A stretch of 64,000 bases of DNA from Actinacidiphila epipremni (GCF_012034175.1 NZ_JAATEJ010000007.1:186001-250000); one strand, 5' to 3'. Shown: positions 40,931-50,131, counted from the stretch's first letter. The notes: a model not told the origin generated them from the letters alone. Translations and numbers: made by a program.

Positions 40931-42487
40931 ATGACCGGACCCGTTCGAAAAACGCGCGTGCGCGCCCTGCTCACCGGACTCGTCACCGCCGCCGCCACCG
41001 CGGGGCTCGCCCTGACCGGCAGCGGCACCGCCCACGCGGCCACCGCGCTGCCGGCCCATGTCGCGGCCCCGTACTTCGAGGCGTACAACGGCGACAGCCT
41101 CTCCGGGCTCGCCGCCGCCTCCGGCAACAAGTACCTGACGATGGCCTTCATCCAGACCGCGTCGGTCGGCTCGTGCACCCCGTACTGGAACGGCGACAGC
41201 TCGATGCCGATCGCCCAGGCGAACTTCGGCGCCGACATCGACACCATCCAGGCCGGCGGCGGCGACGTCATCCCGTCCTTCGGCGGCTACGCGGCCGACG
41301 ACTCCGGCACCGAGATCGCCGACAGCTGCACCAACGTCGCCTCGATCGCCGCGGCCTACGAGAAGGTCGTCACGACCTACGACATCAGCCGGATCGACCT
41401 GGACATCGAGGACAACTCGCTGACCAACGCCGCCGGCATCGACCGCCGCAACAAGGCCGTCAAGCAGGTCCAGGACTGGGCCAAGGCCAACGGCCGCCCG
41501 CTGCAGTTCTCCTACACCCTGCCCACCACCACCCGCGGCCTGACCACCGGCACCGCCGGCGACGGCTCGGGCCTGTCGGTGATCCAGAACGCCCTCTCCA
41601 ACGGCGTGAACGTCGACGTCGTGAACCTCATGACGTTCGACTACTACGACAACGCCACCCACAACATGGCGACCGACACCCAGACCGCCGCGCAGGGCCT
41701 GCACGACCAGCTCGCCGGACTCTATCCCTCGAAGTCCGACGCGCAGCTGTGGGGCATGATCGGCGTCACCGAGATGCCGGGCATCGACGACTTCGGCGCC
41801 GCCGAGACGTTCACCACCGCCAACGCCACCACCGTCTACAACTGGGCCGTCAGCAAGGGCATCAACACCCTGTCCTTCTGGGCGCTCCAGCGCGACAACG
41901 GCAACTGCCCCGGCCAGGGCGGCTCCGACACCTGCTCGGGCACCACGCAGAGCACCTGGCAGTTCAGCCACACCTTCGAGCCGTTCACCAGCGGCGGCAC
42001 CACCACCCCGCCGCCCGCCAACGACTTCTCGGTGTCGCTGTCCCCGGCGTCGGCCACCGTCACCGCGGGCGGCTCGGCGACCTCCAGCGTGCACACCGCC
42101 GTCACCACCGGCTCGGCCCAGTCCGTGAGCCTCGCCGTCAGCGGCGCCCCGGCGGGCGTCACCGCCAGCGTCAGCCCCGGCTCGGTCACCGCGGGCGGCA
42201 ACGCCACGCTGAACGTCTCCACCAGCGCCTCCGCGGTCTCCGGGACGTACGCCCTGACCGTCACCGGCACCGCGGCCGGCGTCAGCCACCAGGCCACGTA
42301 CACCCTGACCGTCACCGGCGGCGCCAGCGCCTGCACCGCGGCCCCGTGGAGCAGCTCGGCGATCTACGTCGGCGGCAACACCGTCTCGTACGGCGGCCAC
42401 ACCTGGAAGGCCAAGTGGTGGACGACCGGCGAGGTGCCCGGCACCACCGGTGAGTGGGGGGTGTGGCAGGACCTCGGTCCCTGCTAG
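40931..42487 (+). CDS. Secreted GH18 chitinase with fibronectin/Ig-like and C-terminal chitin-binding modules
   Basis: A 518-residue chitinase. A signal peptide (ending SGTAHAATA) is followed by a GH18 catalytic domain (about 45-355): ISRIDLDIEDN matches the DxxDxDxE active-site motif, with LMTFDYYDN and INTLSFWALQRDNG. A Thr/Pro linker leads to an Ig-like domain (about 370-465) and a C-terminal CBM5/12 chitin-binding module (AAPWSSSAIYVGGNTVSYGG, HTWKAKWWTTGEVPG). It belongs to the small bacterial subgroup resembling ChiD-type or streptomycete exochitinases. GGAAGGA (40915-40921) precedes ATG 40931. Expression is likely induced by chitin oligomers through DasR sites. Confidence 0.94.
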   Translation: MTGPVRKTRVRALLTGLVTAAATAGLALTGSGTAHAATALPAHVAAPYFEAYNGDSLSGLAAASGNKYLTMAFIQTASVGSCTPYWNGDSSMPIAQANFGADIDTIQAGGGDVIPSFGGYAADDSGTEIADSCTNVASIAAAYEKVVTTYDISRIDLDIEDNSLTNAAGIDRRNKAVKQVQDWAKANGRPLQFSYTLPTTTRGLTTGTAGDGSGLSVIQNALSNGVNVDVVNLMTFDYYDNATHNMATDTQTAAQGLHDQLAGLYPSKSDAQLWGMIGVTEMPGIDDFGAAETFTTANATTVYNWAVSKGINTLSFWALQRDNGNCPGQGGSDTCSGTTQSTWQFSHTFEPFTSGGTTTPPPANDFSVSLSPASATVTAGGSATSSVHTAVTTGSAQSVSLAVSGAPAGVTASVSPGSVTAGGNATLNVSTSASAVSGTYALTVTGTAAGVSHQATYTLTVTGGASACTAAPWSSSAIYVGGNTVSYGGHTWKAKWWTTGEVPGTTGEWGVWQDLGPC

Positions 42488-42514
42488 CAGCACCCCGGGA
42501 CCTGTCCCGAGGCG

Positions 42515-42549
42515 GCGGCCGGACCTCCCCGGATTCGGGGTCCGGCCGC
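42515..42549 (+). terminator. Hairpin after the chitinase gene
   Basis: A 9-bp outer stem (GCGGCCGGA with TCCGGCCGC) encloses a second short stem CCCCG/CGGGG with a GATT loop, 27 bp after the chitinase stop. No U-tract. Confidence 0.65.
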
Positions 42550-42572
42550 TGATCCTCTAGAGTCGCAACCGA

Positions 42573-42592
42573 CGTCTACGGCTGTGTAGTCG
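42573..42592 (+). promoter_or_regulatory. Imperfect palindrome upstream of uppP related to the PAP2-gene operator
   Basis: CGTCTACG and TGTAGTCG flank GCTG, the same 8-4-8 layout as the perfect palindrome before the PAP2 gene; six of eight arm positions pair. Both sites share the run CTGTGTAGTC. It lies about 55 bp upstream of the uppP start. Confidence 0.5.
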
Positions 42593-42647
42593 TCGGGAGC
42601 GGGCCGGCTGACCACCGGCGGACCACGGGACAGGACCAACCACCCAC

Positions 42648-43484
42648 ATGAGTGCCATCGGCGTCGGCCAGGCCGTCATTCTCGGAGTCGTGGAAGGAGT
42701 GACCGAGTTCCTCCCGGTCTCCTCCACCGGCCACCTGAAGATGGCCGAGGGCCTGATGAACATCAAGGTCGACGACACCTCCGTCGTCGCCTTCACCGCG
42801 GTGATCCAGGTCGGCGCCATCGCCGCGGTGTTCGTCTACTTCTACAAGGACATCGTGCGCTTCGTCTCGGCGTGGCTGCGCGGGCTGGCGAACAGGAGGG
42901 AGCGCGACAACCACGACTACAAGTTCACCTGGTGGGTGATCTACTCCACGATCCCGATCGTGATCGTCGGCCTCGCGGCCAAGCCGCTGATCGACGGGCC
43001 GCTCGGGGGCCTGTGGGTGGTCGCCGGATCACTGATCGTCGGCAGCATAGTGATGTGGGCCGCCGAGCAGATGGCCCGCTTCAAGCGCGGCGAGGAGGAT
43101 GTGACGATCAAGGACGCGCTGATCGTCGGCACCTCGCAGATCCTCGCGCTGCTCTTCCCGGGCTTCTCCCGCTCCGGCGCGACCATGTCGGCCGGCCTGA
43201 TCCGCGACCTGGACCGGATGGCGGCCACCCGGCTGTCGTTCTTCCTCGGCCTGCCCGCGCTCACCGGCGCGGGGCTGTACGAGCTCAAGGACGCCACCGG
43301 CGGCGGCGTCAGCACCAGCGCGCTCGCGGTCGGCACGCTGGTGTCCTTCGTCGTGGCCTACGCGTCCATCGCCTGGCTGCTGCGCTTCGTCGCCCGGCAC
43401 TCGTTCAACTCCTTCGTGATCTACCGCATCGTGATCGGCTTCGTGCTGATCGGCCTGCTGGTGTCCGGAGCGCTCGACAACTGA
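42648..43484 (+). CDS. uppP: Undecaprenyl-diphosphatase (BacA/UppP)
   Basis: A 278-residue integral membrane enzyme that converts undecaprenyl pyrophosphate to the monophosphate, recycling the lipid carrier for peptidoglycan and teichoic-acid synthesis and giving bacitracin tolerance. Both catalytic signatures are present: EGVTEFLPVSSTGHL near residue 16 and LFPGFSRSGATMSAGL near 178. About eight membrane helices and normal length. ATG 42648 is the start of the conserved region; no strong purine tract precedes it. A palindrome upstream suggests regulation shared with the PAP2 phosphatase at 32 kb. Confidence 0.96.
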   Translation: MSAIGVGQAVILGVVEGVTEFLPVSSTGHLKMAEGLMNIKVDDTSVVAFTAVIQVGAIAAVFVYFYKDIVRFVSAWLRGLANRRERDNHDYKFTWWVIYSTIPIVIVGLAAKPLIDGPLGGLWVVAGSLIVGSIVMWAAEQMARFKRGEEDVTIKDALIVGTSQILALLFPGFSRSGATMSAGLIRDLDRMAATRLSFFLGLPALTGAGLYELKDATGGGVSTSALAVGTLVSFVVAYASIAWLLRFVARHSFNSFVIYRIVIGFVLIGLLVSGALDN

Positions 43485-43504
43485 CCTGCGATCACGCGCC
43501 TGCG

Positions 43505-43532
43505 GCGGGCCGGGCCACCAGGTCCGGCCCGC
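43505..43532 (+). terminator. Hairpin after uppP
   Basis: A 9-bp stem GCGGGCCGG with CCGGCCCGC and a 10-base loop, 21 bp after the uppP stop codon. Confidence 0.6.
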
Positions 43533-43573
43533 TGCTGCGTTCGCATAATTCACGACTTATTTTTTGATGTGTA

Positions 43574-43602
43574 TTGACTCCCCGTGAGGCGGCCCCTAGC
43601 GT
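43574..43602 (+). promoter_or_regulatory. Promoter of the lectin/beta-helix gene
   Basis: TTGACT (43574-43579), a 17-bp spacer and TAGCGT (43597-43602) sit just after an unusually AT-rich patch (43546-43572), an UP-element-like context in this GC-rich DNA. The start codon is 44 bp downstream. Confidence 0.6.
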
Positions 43603-43645
43603 CCTTCGCGCATCGCGACCCCACAACGCGACCGAGGAGACACGT

Positions 43646-45886
43646 GTGACCCAGGTATCCACCGGGCCCGGCACGCCCATCCGCCCCCGCTCCCACCGCA
43701 GACGAACGGCCGCCCTCGTGGCGGCGCTCCTCGTTCCGGCGGGCGCCGGCCTCGCCCTGGTCTCCGCCCCCAGCGCCGGAGCCGCCACCCTCCCGACGGC
43801 CCCGGCCACCGTGACCAACGTCGGCAGCGGCAAGTGCGTGGACGCCCGCGCCGCCGCCACCGCCAACGGCACCGCCGTCCAGCAGTACACCTGCAACGGC
43901 TCGGGCGCCCAGCAGTGGCAGTTCACCGCCACCGACTCCGGCTACTACCGCGTCGGCGTCTCCCCGGCACCCAACCAGGTGTGGGACGTCACCGACGTGT
44001 CCACCGCCGACAGCGCCAAGACGCAGCTGTGGCTCTACGGCGGCGGCGCCAACCAGCAGTGGCTGCCGGTCGCCGAGTCCTCCGGCGCCTTCCACTTCGT
44101 CAACCGCAACAGCGGCAAGTGCCTGGACGTGGCCGGCGCGTCCACCGCCGACAGCGTCCAGCTCCAGCAGTACACCTGCAACGGCACCGCCGCGCAGTCC
44201 TTCACCGTCAGCGGCTCCGGGGGCGGCACCACCACCCCGCCCACCGGCGGCGACCCGGACCTCGGGCCGAACGTCGTGGTCTTCGACCCGTCGATGTCCG
44301 CCTCGTCGATCCAGTCCCGGCTCAACACCATCTTCAACCAGCAGCAGAGCAACCAGTTCGGCAGCCAGCGCTACGCGGTGCTGTTCAAGCCCGGCACCTA
44401 CAGCGCCGACGTCAACGTCGGCTTCTACACCCAGGTCGCCGGTCTCGGACTCAGCCCGGACGACGTCACGATCAACGGCGCCGTGCACGCCGAGGCCGAC
44501 TGGTTCGGCGGCAACGCCACGCAGAACTTCTGGCGCGACGCCGAGAACATGTCCGTCAACCCCACCGGCGGCAGCGACCGCTGGGCGGTCTCGCAGGCCG
44601 CCCCGTACCGCCGGATGCACGTACGCGGCAACCTGGCGCTGGACGACGGCGGCTGGTCCAGCGGCGGCTTCATCTCCGACACCAAGGTCGACGGCCAGAT
44701 CCGCTCCGGCTCCCAGCAGCAGTTCCTGACCCGCGACTCGACCATGGGCAGCTGGTCCGGCTCCAACTGGAACATGGTCTTCGTCGGCGACCAGGGCGCC
44801 CCCGCGCAGTCCTTCCCGACCTACACGAACGTCGCCTCCTCGCCCACCATCCGCGAGAAGCCGTTCCTGTACGTCGACGGCTCCGGCAAGTACCAGGTCT
44901 TCGTGCCGGCGCTGCAGACCAACGCCTCCGGCACCACCTGGAGCGGAAAGACCCCGCAGGGCCAGTCGCTCCCGCTGGACCAGTTCTACGTCGCCAAGCC
45001 CGGCGCGACCGCGGCCGACATGAACGCCGCGCTCGCCGCCGGCAAGAACCTGCTCGTCACGCCCGGCGTCTACCACCTCAACCAGACGCTGAACGTGACC
45101 CGGCCCGACACCGTCGTGCTGGGCCTGGGGCTGGCGACACTGGTGCCCGACAACGGCATCACCGCGGTCAGCACCGCGGACGTCGACGGCATCAAGCTCG
45201 CCGGGCTGCTCATCGACGCCGGCACCACCAGCTCCCAGCAGCTGATGACGGTCGGCCCGGCCGGCTCCTCGGCGACGCACGCGGCCGACCCGACGAGCCT
45301 GTCGGACGTCTTCTTCCGCATCGGCGGCGCGACGGTCGGCAAGGCCGTCAACTCCCTGGTGGTCAACAGCAGCAACACGATCATCGACCACACATGGATC
45401 TGGCGCGCCGACCACGGCAACGGCGGCACGGTCGGCTGGGGCACCAACACCGCCGACACCGGCCTGATCGTCAACGGCAGCAACGTCACGGCGTACGGCC
45501 TGTTCGTCGAGCACTTCCAGAAGACGCAAGTCCTGTGGAACGGCAACGGCGGGCGGACGTACTTCTTCCAGAACGAGATGCCCTACGACCCGCCCAACCA
45601 GGCCGCCTGGATGAACGGTTCCTCGCAGGGCTACCCGGCCTACAAGGTCGCCGACTCGGTCACCGGCCATGAGGCGTGGGGCCTGGGCAGCTACTGCTAC
45701 TTCAGCAGCAACCCGTCCGTGGTCTCCGCCAACGCCTTCCAGGTGCCCAACACCTCCGGCGTGCGCTTCCACGACATGGTGACCGTCTCGCTCGGCGGCA
45801 CCGGCACGATCAGCCACGTCATCAACACCACGGGCGCCGCCGTCAACAGCGGCCACCAGGTGACGGACCTGACCAGCTACCCGTAA
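43646..45886 (+). CDS. Secreted protein: ricin-type lectin module + right-handed beta-helix domain (putative glycosidase)
   Basis: A 746-residue exported protein. A signal peptide (ending SAPSAGAAT) is followed by a ricin-B beta-trefoil (about residues 50-190) with the repeats GKCVDARAAATANGTAVQQYTCNGSGAQQW (split over two lines of the fold) and GKCLDVAGASTADSVQLQQY, of the CBM13 type. After a Gly/Thr/Pro linker, the remaining 540 residues resemble pectate-lyase-like beta helices (VVFDPSMSASSIQSRL, TVVLGLGLATLVPDNG, WIWRADHGNGG, FFQNEMPYDPPNQAAW). Homologues are variously annotated as adenylyl cyclase, which the sequence does not support, or as glucanases. GTG 43646 has GAGGAGA upstream. Confidence 0.85.
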   Translation: MTQVSTGPGTPIRPRSHRRRTAALVAALLVPAGAGLALVSAPSAGAATLPTAPATVTNVGSGKCVDARAAATANGTAVQQYTCNGSGAQQWQFTATDSGYYRVGVSPAPNQVWDVTDVSTADSAKTQLWLYGGGANQQWLPVAESSGAFHFVNRNSGKCLDVAGASTADSVQLQQYTCNGTAAQSFTVSGSGGGTTTPPTGGDPDLGPNVVVFDPSMSASSIQSRLNTIFNQQQSNQFGSQRYAVLFKPGTYSADVNVGFYTQVAGLGLSPDDVTINGAVHAEADWFGGNATQNFWRDAENMSVNPTGGSDRWAVSQAAPYRRMHVRGNLALDDGGWSSGGFISDTKVDGQIRSGSQQQFLTRDSTMGSWSGSNWNMVFVGDQGAPAQSFPTYTNVASSPTIREKPFLYVDGSGKYQVFVPALQTNASGTTWSGKTPQGQSLPLDQFYVAKPGATAADMNAALAAGKNLLVTPGVYHLNQTLNVTRPDTVVLGLGLATLVPDNGITAVSTADVDGIKLAGLLIDAGTTSSQQLMTVGPAGSSATHAADPTSLSDVFFRIGGATVGKAVNSLVVNSSNTIIDHTWIWRADHGNGGTVGWGTNTADTGLIVNGSNVTAYGLFVEHFQKTQVLWNGNGGRTYFFQNEMPYDPPNQAAWMNGSSQGYPAYKVADSVTGHEAWGLGSYCYFSSNPSVVSANAFQVPNTSGVRFHDMVTVSLGGTGTISHVINTTGAAVNSGHQVTDLTSYP

Positions 45887-45908
45887 GCACGCGAACGCAG
45901 CGCCAGAA

Positions 45909-45947
45909 GGCCGGCCGCCCCGGGAGAGCTTCCCGGGGCGGCCGGCC
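45909..45947 (+). terminator. Strong hairpin after the lectin/beta-helix gene
   Basis: A perfect 17-bp stem (GGCCGGCCGCCCCGGGA with its complement) and a GAGCT loop, 22 bp after the stop codon. Confidence 0.8.
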
Positions 45948-46063
45948 CGTGCGCGGTACGAGGCGGTACGGCGGGCGGTACGGGGCGGCCGGCGCGCGGT
46001 CGGAATGTCAGAACGTCAAGCGCGGCTTTGTCCGGGAGGGAAAGCGCGGCCCGGCGGGACAGC

Positions 46064-46085
46064 GCCGGGCAGGAAGATGCCCGGC
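46064..46085 (-). terminator. Hairpin after the Gfo/Idh operon
   Basis: A perfect 8-bp stem GCCGGGCA with TGCCCGGC and a 6-base loop, 57 bp past the stop of the last gene of the minus-strand operon. The rest of 45948-46141 shows no gene. Confidence 0.5.
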
Positions 46086-46141
46086 CGACCCCTCCCCCCA
46101 CGGAAGGGCCGGCCGGGCGGTTCGGTGGCCGCCACGCCGGG

Positions 46142-47245
46142 TCAGGTCAGCGTGGACGCCACCGGGTCCCAGTCGTCCGGCAGGACCGGCACATCGGGCG
46201 CGCCCGAGTCGAGTGCGAGCACCAGGTGCTGGTCCGCGGACGCGGTGATCGTGGCCATCAGGTCCAGGACGTGCTGGGCCAGCTCGCCGGAGGCGCGGTG
46301 CCGCGTGCCCGAGCGGATCGCCCGGGCCATGTCGAGCACGCCCATGCCGCGCCCGGCCGTCGAGCCGGCCACCGGCAGCTCGCGCCACTCCTGCTCGCCG
46401 AACGCCTGGAAGCGCAACGGCCCGTCGAAGGTGTTCGGGTCGGGCAGCGACAGCGTGCCCTCGGTGCCGGTGATCTCGATCATCCGGCGCGGCACCGAGG
46501 AGTCGAAGCTGAAGGTCGCCGCCGCGCTCGGGCCGCCGGTGAAGTCCAGCAGCGCGTGCACATGCGTCGGCACCTCCACGGCGAACCGGGTGCCGGCCTT
46601 CGGCCCCGACCCGATGACCCGCTCGGCCCGCGCCTGCCGTGCCGTCGCCGACACCCGGCTCACCGGGCCGAGCAGCGCCACCAGCGCGGTCAGGTAGTAC
46701 GGGCCGATGTCGAACAGCGGACCCGCCCCGTACTGGAACAGGAACTCCGGGCTCGGGTGCCAGCTCTCCGGTCCCGGCCCCTGGGTCACCGCGGTGACGC
46801 TCACCGGCTCGCCGATGACGCCCGCGGCCACCGCCCGCGCCGCCGACTGCAGGCCCGCGCCGAGGAAGGTGTCCGGCGCGCTGCCCACCCGCAGGCCGGC
46901 GGCCTGCGCCTCGGCGAGGATCTTCGCCCCGTCGGCGGGGGTCAGCGCGAGCGGCTTCTCGCCGTAGACGTGCTTGCCCGCCAGCAGCGCGGCGCTCGCG
47001 ACCTCGGCGTGCGCGGCCGGGATCGTGAGGTTGACGACGATCTCGACCTCGGGCACCGCCAGCACGGTGGCGACGTCGCCGGCGACCGGCACCCCGTACG
47101 TCTGCGCCGCCGCCCGGGCCCGCGCCACGTCCAGGTCGGCCACGCCCAGCACCCGTATGTCGGGGAAGGTGGACAGCGCCGTCAGATACTGCGTGCTGAT
47201 GACGCCGGCGCCGATCAGCGCGACGCCGACCGGTCCGCCGCTCAT
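46142..47245 (-). CDS. Gfo/Idh/MocA-family NAD(P)-dependent oxidoreductase
   Basis: A 367-residue sugar or cyclitol dehydrogenase. The N-terminal Rossmann fold has GVALIGAGVISTQYL, then VVNLTIPAAHAEVASAALLAGKHVYGEKPLAL with the EKP motif whose Lys is catalytic; the C-terminal alpha/beta domain has the FDIGPYYLTAL segment. Last gene of a four-gene minus-strand operon; its ATG overlaps the stop of the upstream isomerase (ATGA). The partner enzymes suggest oxidation and epimerisation of a sugar or inositol, with the substrate unknown. Confidence 0.93.
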   Translation of the reverse strand: MSGGPVGVALIGAGVISTQYLTALSTFPDIRVLGVADLDVARARAAAQTYGVPVAGDVATVLAVPEVEIVVNLTIPAAHAEVASAALLAGKHVYGEKPLALTPADGAKILAEAQAAGLRVGSAPDTFLGAGLQSAARAVAAGVIGEPVSVTAVTQGPGPESWHPSPEFLFQYGAGPLFDIGPYYLTALVALLGPVSRVSATARQARAERVIGSGPKAGTRFAVEVPTHVHALLDFTGGPSAAATFSFDSSVPRRMIEITGTEGTLSLPDPNTFDGPLRFQAFGEQEWRELPVAGSTAGRGMGVLDMARAIRSGTRHRASGELAQHVLDLMATITASADQHLVLALDSGAPDVPVLPDDWDPVASTLT

Positions 47246-47988
47246 GCCCGGCCCTCCAGCTCCGTCAGGTAGGCGTGGCTCTCGGCGACGGCCTCGAACA
47301 CGTCGCCGGCGCAGGAGTCCAGCTCCACGATCCGCACCGCGCCGGGCGCGGCGGCCAGGATCGGCGGCACGTCGATGGTGCCCTTGCCGACTGCGGTGTG
47401 CGGCTCGTCCTTGACGCCCGGGCCGTCCTTGACGTGCAGCGCGTAGACCCGGTCGCCGAGGGTGCGCAGCAGCGCGGGCACGTCCGCGCCGCCCACCGCC
47501 GCCCAGTAGGTGTCCACTTCGAGGAACACCTCGGGCGCCAGGAGCCCGGCCAGCACCTCCAGGGCGGTACGGCCCTCGAAACGCGGCTCGATCTCCCACC
47601 AGTGGTTGTGGTAGCCGATGAGCGCGTCGTGCTCGGCGGCCTTGGCGGCGAAGCCGTTGAGGGTGTCGGCGACCCGCTGGAGGCCGTCGAGGGTGGTGAA
47701 CTCGTCGTGGTCGATGCCGCCGGGGATGATCGCCCGGTCGGTGCCGGTGGTGCGGACCGCCTCGAAGACCTCCCCGGCGTCCTTGCTGAACAGCGCGTAG
47801 GCGTGGGTGCTCGGCACGACCAGGCCCAGCTCGTCGGCGGTCTTGCGGAAGCCGGCCGGATCGGCGGTCGGGTCGTAGGGCTCCACCGAGCGGTAGCCGA
47901 TCTCGGCGAGCCGGGCCAGGGTGCCGTCGCGGTCGGCGGCGATCCGGTCCCGGAGGGTGTAGAGCTGGATGCTCAGCGGCGATGCCAT
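47242..47988 (-). CDS. Sugar phosphate isomerase/epimerase (xylose-isomerase-like TIM barrel)
   Basis: A 248-residue protein of the AP-endonuclease-2/xylose-isomerase-like family. Start LSIQLYTLRDRIAADRDGTLARLAEIGYRSVEPY, metal ligands expected in LIGYHNHWWEIEP, VFLEVDTYWAAVGG, VYALHVKDG and IVELDSCAGDVFEAV. Such enzymes epimerise or isomerise sugars and keto-inositols. It is third in the operon and overlaps the following dehydrogenase by 4 bp; 64 bp separate it from the upstream isomerase gene. ATG 47988. Confidence 0.92.
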   Translation of the reverse strand: MASPLSIQLYTLRDRIAADRDGTLARLAEIGYRSVEPYDPTADPAGFRKTADELGLVVPSTHAYALFSKDAGEVFEAVRTTGTDRAIIPGGIDHDEFTTLDGLQRVADTLNGFAAKAAEHDALIGYHNHWWEIEPRFEGRTALEVLAGLLAPEVFLEVDTYWAAVGGADVPALLRTLGDRVYALHVKDGPGVKDEPHTAVGKGTIDVPPILAAAPGAVRIVELDSCAGDVFEAVAESHAYLTELEGRA

Positions 47989-48052
47989 GGAAACGAAGCC
48001 TCCTGGAAATACGGCAGGTGCGGTGCGGCTCTTGCGGTCGTGCGGTGGCGCT

Positions 48053-48973
48053 TCAGCGCAGGATCAGCGGGCTCAGCGTGCGGTGGGCGATCTCCAGGCC
48101 CTGCGTGACGCGGGCGGTGTCCCCGCTCCACACCGGGTCCTCGTGCTCGACGGACAGCACACCGGTGAAGCCGCCCTCGTAGAGGGTGTCCACGATCCGC
48201 CGCCAGTCCACGTCCCCCAGCCCCGGCACCCGGTAGCGCCACCAGCCGCTGTCCCAGCCGTCGGCGCGCTCCACCGTGCGGCCGAAGAAGCCGTGCCGGT
48301 CCCGGGCGCGCGGGTCGAGCTGGGCGTCCTTGGCCTGGGCGTGCGGGATGCGGTCGACGTACGGCTTGAGCGCCGCGACCGGGTCGATGCCCAGCCACAT
48401 CAGGTGCGAGGGGTCGTAGTTGAGGTAGAGGCCGAGGCCGAACATCCACTCCCACAGCTCCGGGGAGTAGGCGAGGTTGCCCGGGTAGCCGTCGGGGTGC
48501 CAGCCCTCCATGACGCAGTTCTCGATGATGATCCGCACCCCGCGCTCGCCCGCGTACTCCACCAGCGGCGGCAGCTCGCGCTCGGCCAGCGCGATGTTCT
48601 CCTTGACCGTCAGCCCCGGGTGGCGGCCGACGAACGTGCCGACATGACGCACGCCGAGCAGCGCCGCCGCGTCGACGTTGGCCCGTACGTGGGCGGCGAT
48701 CTCGGACCTGCGGGCCCGGTCGGGGTGCAGGTTGTTCTCGTAGTACGCCAGCGCCGACAGCGTCAGGCCGTGCCGGTCGAACAGCGCGCGGACCTCGTCG
48801 GCCTCGCGCTTGCCGAGGGCGGTGACGTCGATATGGCTCGCCTCGAAGTCCCGCGACCCGGTGGACGGCCAGGTGGCCACCTCCAGCGCCTGGTAGTCGT
48901 GCGCCGCCGCCCATGCGGCGATCTCGTCCAGCGGCAGCTGCGGAAGGCAGGCGGTCAGGAAGCCCAGCTTCAT
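48053..48973 (-). CDS. Sugar phosphate isomerase/epimerase, second copy type
   Basis: A 306-residue TIM-barrel enzyme of the same superfamily but a different subgroup from its neighbour: MKLGFLTACLPQLPLDEIAAWA, IIIENCVMEGWHPDGYPGNLAY, LGLYLNYDPSHLMWLGID and GVLSVEHEDPVWSGDT supply the likely Glu, Asp, His and Glu metal ligands. Streptomycetes often carry this protein beside a Gfo/Idh/MocA dehydrogenase. ATG 48973 comes one base after the stop of the upstream dehydrogenase (TGA-G-ATG), so coupling is expected. Confidence 0.93.
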   Translation of the reverse strand: MKLGFLTACLPQLPLDEIAAWAAAHDYQALEVATWPSTGSRDFEASHIDVTALGKREADEVRALFDRHGLTLSALAYYENNLHPDRARRSEIAAHVRANVDAAALLGVRHVGTFVGRHPGLTVKENIALAERELPPLVEYAGERGVRIIIENCVMEGWHPDGYPGNLAYSPELWEWMFGLGLYLNYDPSHLMWLGIDPVAALKPYVDRIPHAQAKDAQLDPRARDRHGFFGRTVERADGWDSGWWRYRVPGLGDVDWRRIVDTLYEGGFTGVLSVEHEDPVWSGDTARVTQGLEIAHRTLSPLILR

Positions 48974-48974
48974 C

Positions 48975-50081
48975 TCAGGAGACCTCTTTCCAGGACCGGT
49001 CGGCCGCCGACGCGAGGACGGCCTCGGTGACGCGCACCATGCGGGCGGCGTCGTCGAACGTGGGGAAGGCGGGCGGGCCCGCGGGTGCCTCGCCCCGGAC
49101 GGCGGCGTGCACATCGCGGACGAACGCGGCGAAGCAGTCGAGATAGCCCATCGGATGGCCGCCGGGCACCACCGACAGCCGCGCCGCGGCCGGCGAGAGC
49201 ACCGCGGGGTCGCGCTGCACGGCGGCGTTCTCGCCGCGGCTGCCGACGAACAGCGTCTCGGGGTTCTCCTGGTCGAAGGCCAGCGACGTGGTGGCGCCGT
49301 CGATCTCGAACCACAGCCGGTTCTTCCGGCCCGGCGAGATCTGCGAGACGGTCAGCGCGCCGGTCGCGCCGCGGTCGGTGCGGAAGAGCATCTGCACCGC
49401 GTCCTCGGTGCGCGGTGTGCCGCCGGCCCTGGGCAGCGTCCGGCTGGTGGCGGTCAGCTCGGCGATGCGGTGCCCGGTGACCCACTCGACCAGGTCGCAC
49501 CAGTGCGAGCCGATGTCGGCGAACGCCCGCGACGGGCCGCCGGCGATCGCATCCACCCGCCAGTTGGTGTCGGCCGGCTGCGAGAGCCAGTCCTGGAGGT
49601 AGTGGCCGTGCAGCAGCCGTACGTCGCCGGTCCGGCCGTCGCGCACCCGCTCCCGGGCCTCGGCGGCCATCGGGTGGTAGCGGTAGACGAACGGCACCGC
49701 CGCGACCCGGCCCGACTCCGCGGCGAGCGCGGCCAGTTCACCTGCGGTGGCGGCGTCCGTGGTGAGCGGCTTCTCGCACACCACGTGCTTGCCGGCGCGC
49801 AGCGCGAGCGCGGCGAGTGCGGCATGCGCGTCGTTGGGCGTGCAGATGTGCACCACGTCCACGTCGTCGCTGGTGACCAGCTCCTGCGAGCTGTCGAAGG
49901 CCCGCTCCACGCCGAGCGCGGCGGCGGCCTCCTTGGCCCGCGCCGGGCTGGAGGCGCTGACCCCGACCACCTGCGCTCCCGTACGGCGTACGGCGTCCAT
50001 GTGTACGCGCCCGATCATCCCCACGCCGGCGATCGCCGTACGCAGCGACGAACCGGGCACGGACGTTGCGATACCGCCCAC
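48975..50081 (-). CDS. Gfo/Idh/MocA-family oxidoreductase, first gene of operon
   Basis: A 368-residue dehydrogenase with Rossmann motif TAIAGVGMIGRVHMDAV, HICTPNDAHAALAALALRAGKHVVCEKPLTT (EKP catalytic Lys), and DIGSHWCDLVEWVTGHRI in the active-site region, where the His is the usual proton relay. The frame is open to 50144, but GTG 50081 has the best ribosome binding site (GGGAGGG, 50093-50087, five bases away), so the protein starts VGGIATSVPGSSLRTAIAG. It leads the minus-strand operon and is divergent from the ROK regulator, 168 bp away. Confidence 0.92.
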   Translation of the reverse strand: MGGIATSVPGSSLRTAIAGVGMIGRVHMDAVRRTGAQVVGVSASSPARAKEAAAALGVERAFDSSQELVTSDDVDVVHICTPNDAHAALAALALRAGKHVVCEKPLTTDAATAGELAALAAESGRVAAVPFVYRYHPMAAEARERVRDGRTGDVRLLHGHYLQDWLSQPADTNWRVDAIAGGPSRAFADIGSHWCDLVEWVTGHRIAELTATSRTLPRAGGTPRTEDAVQMLFRTDRGATGALTVSQISPGRKNRLWFEIDGATTSLAFDQENPETLFVGSRGENAAVQRDPAVLSPAAARLSVVPGGHPMGYLDCFAAFVRDVHAAVRGEAPAGPPAFPTFDDAARMVRVTEAVLASAADRSWKEVS

Positions 50082-50131
50082 AAATGCCCTCCCATTCCGC
50101 TTGCTGAAAACGCTAGCCATCCGGGTTTCGG

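Noticed and set aside
43646..45886. Adenylyl cyclase activity of the beta-helix protein
   Set aside because: No cyclase motif is visible; the name seems to be a carried-over annotation of relatives.
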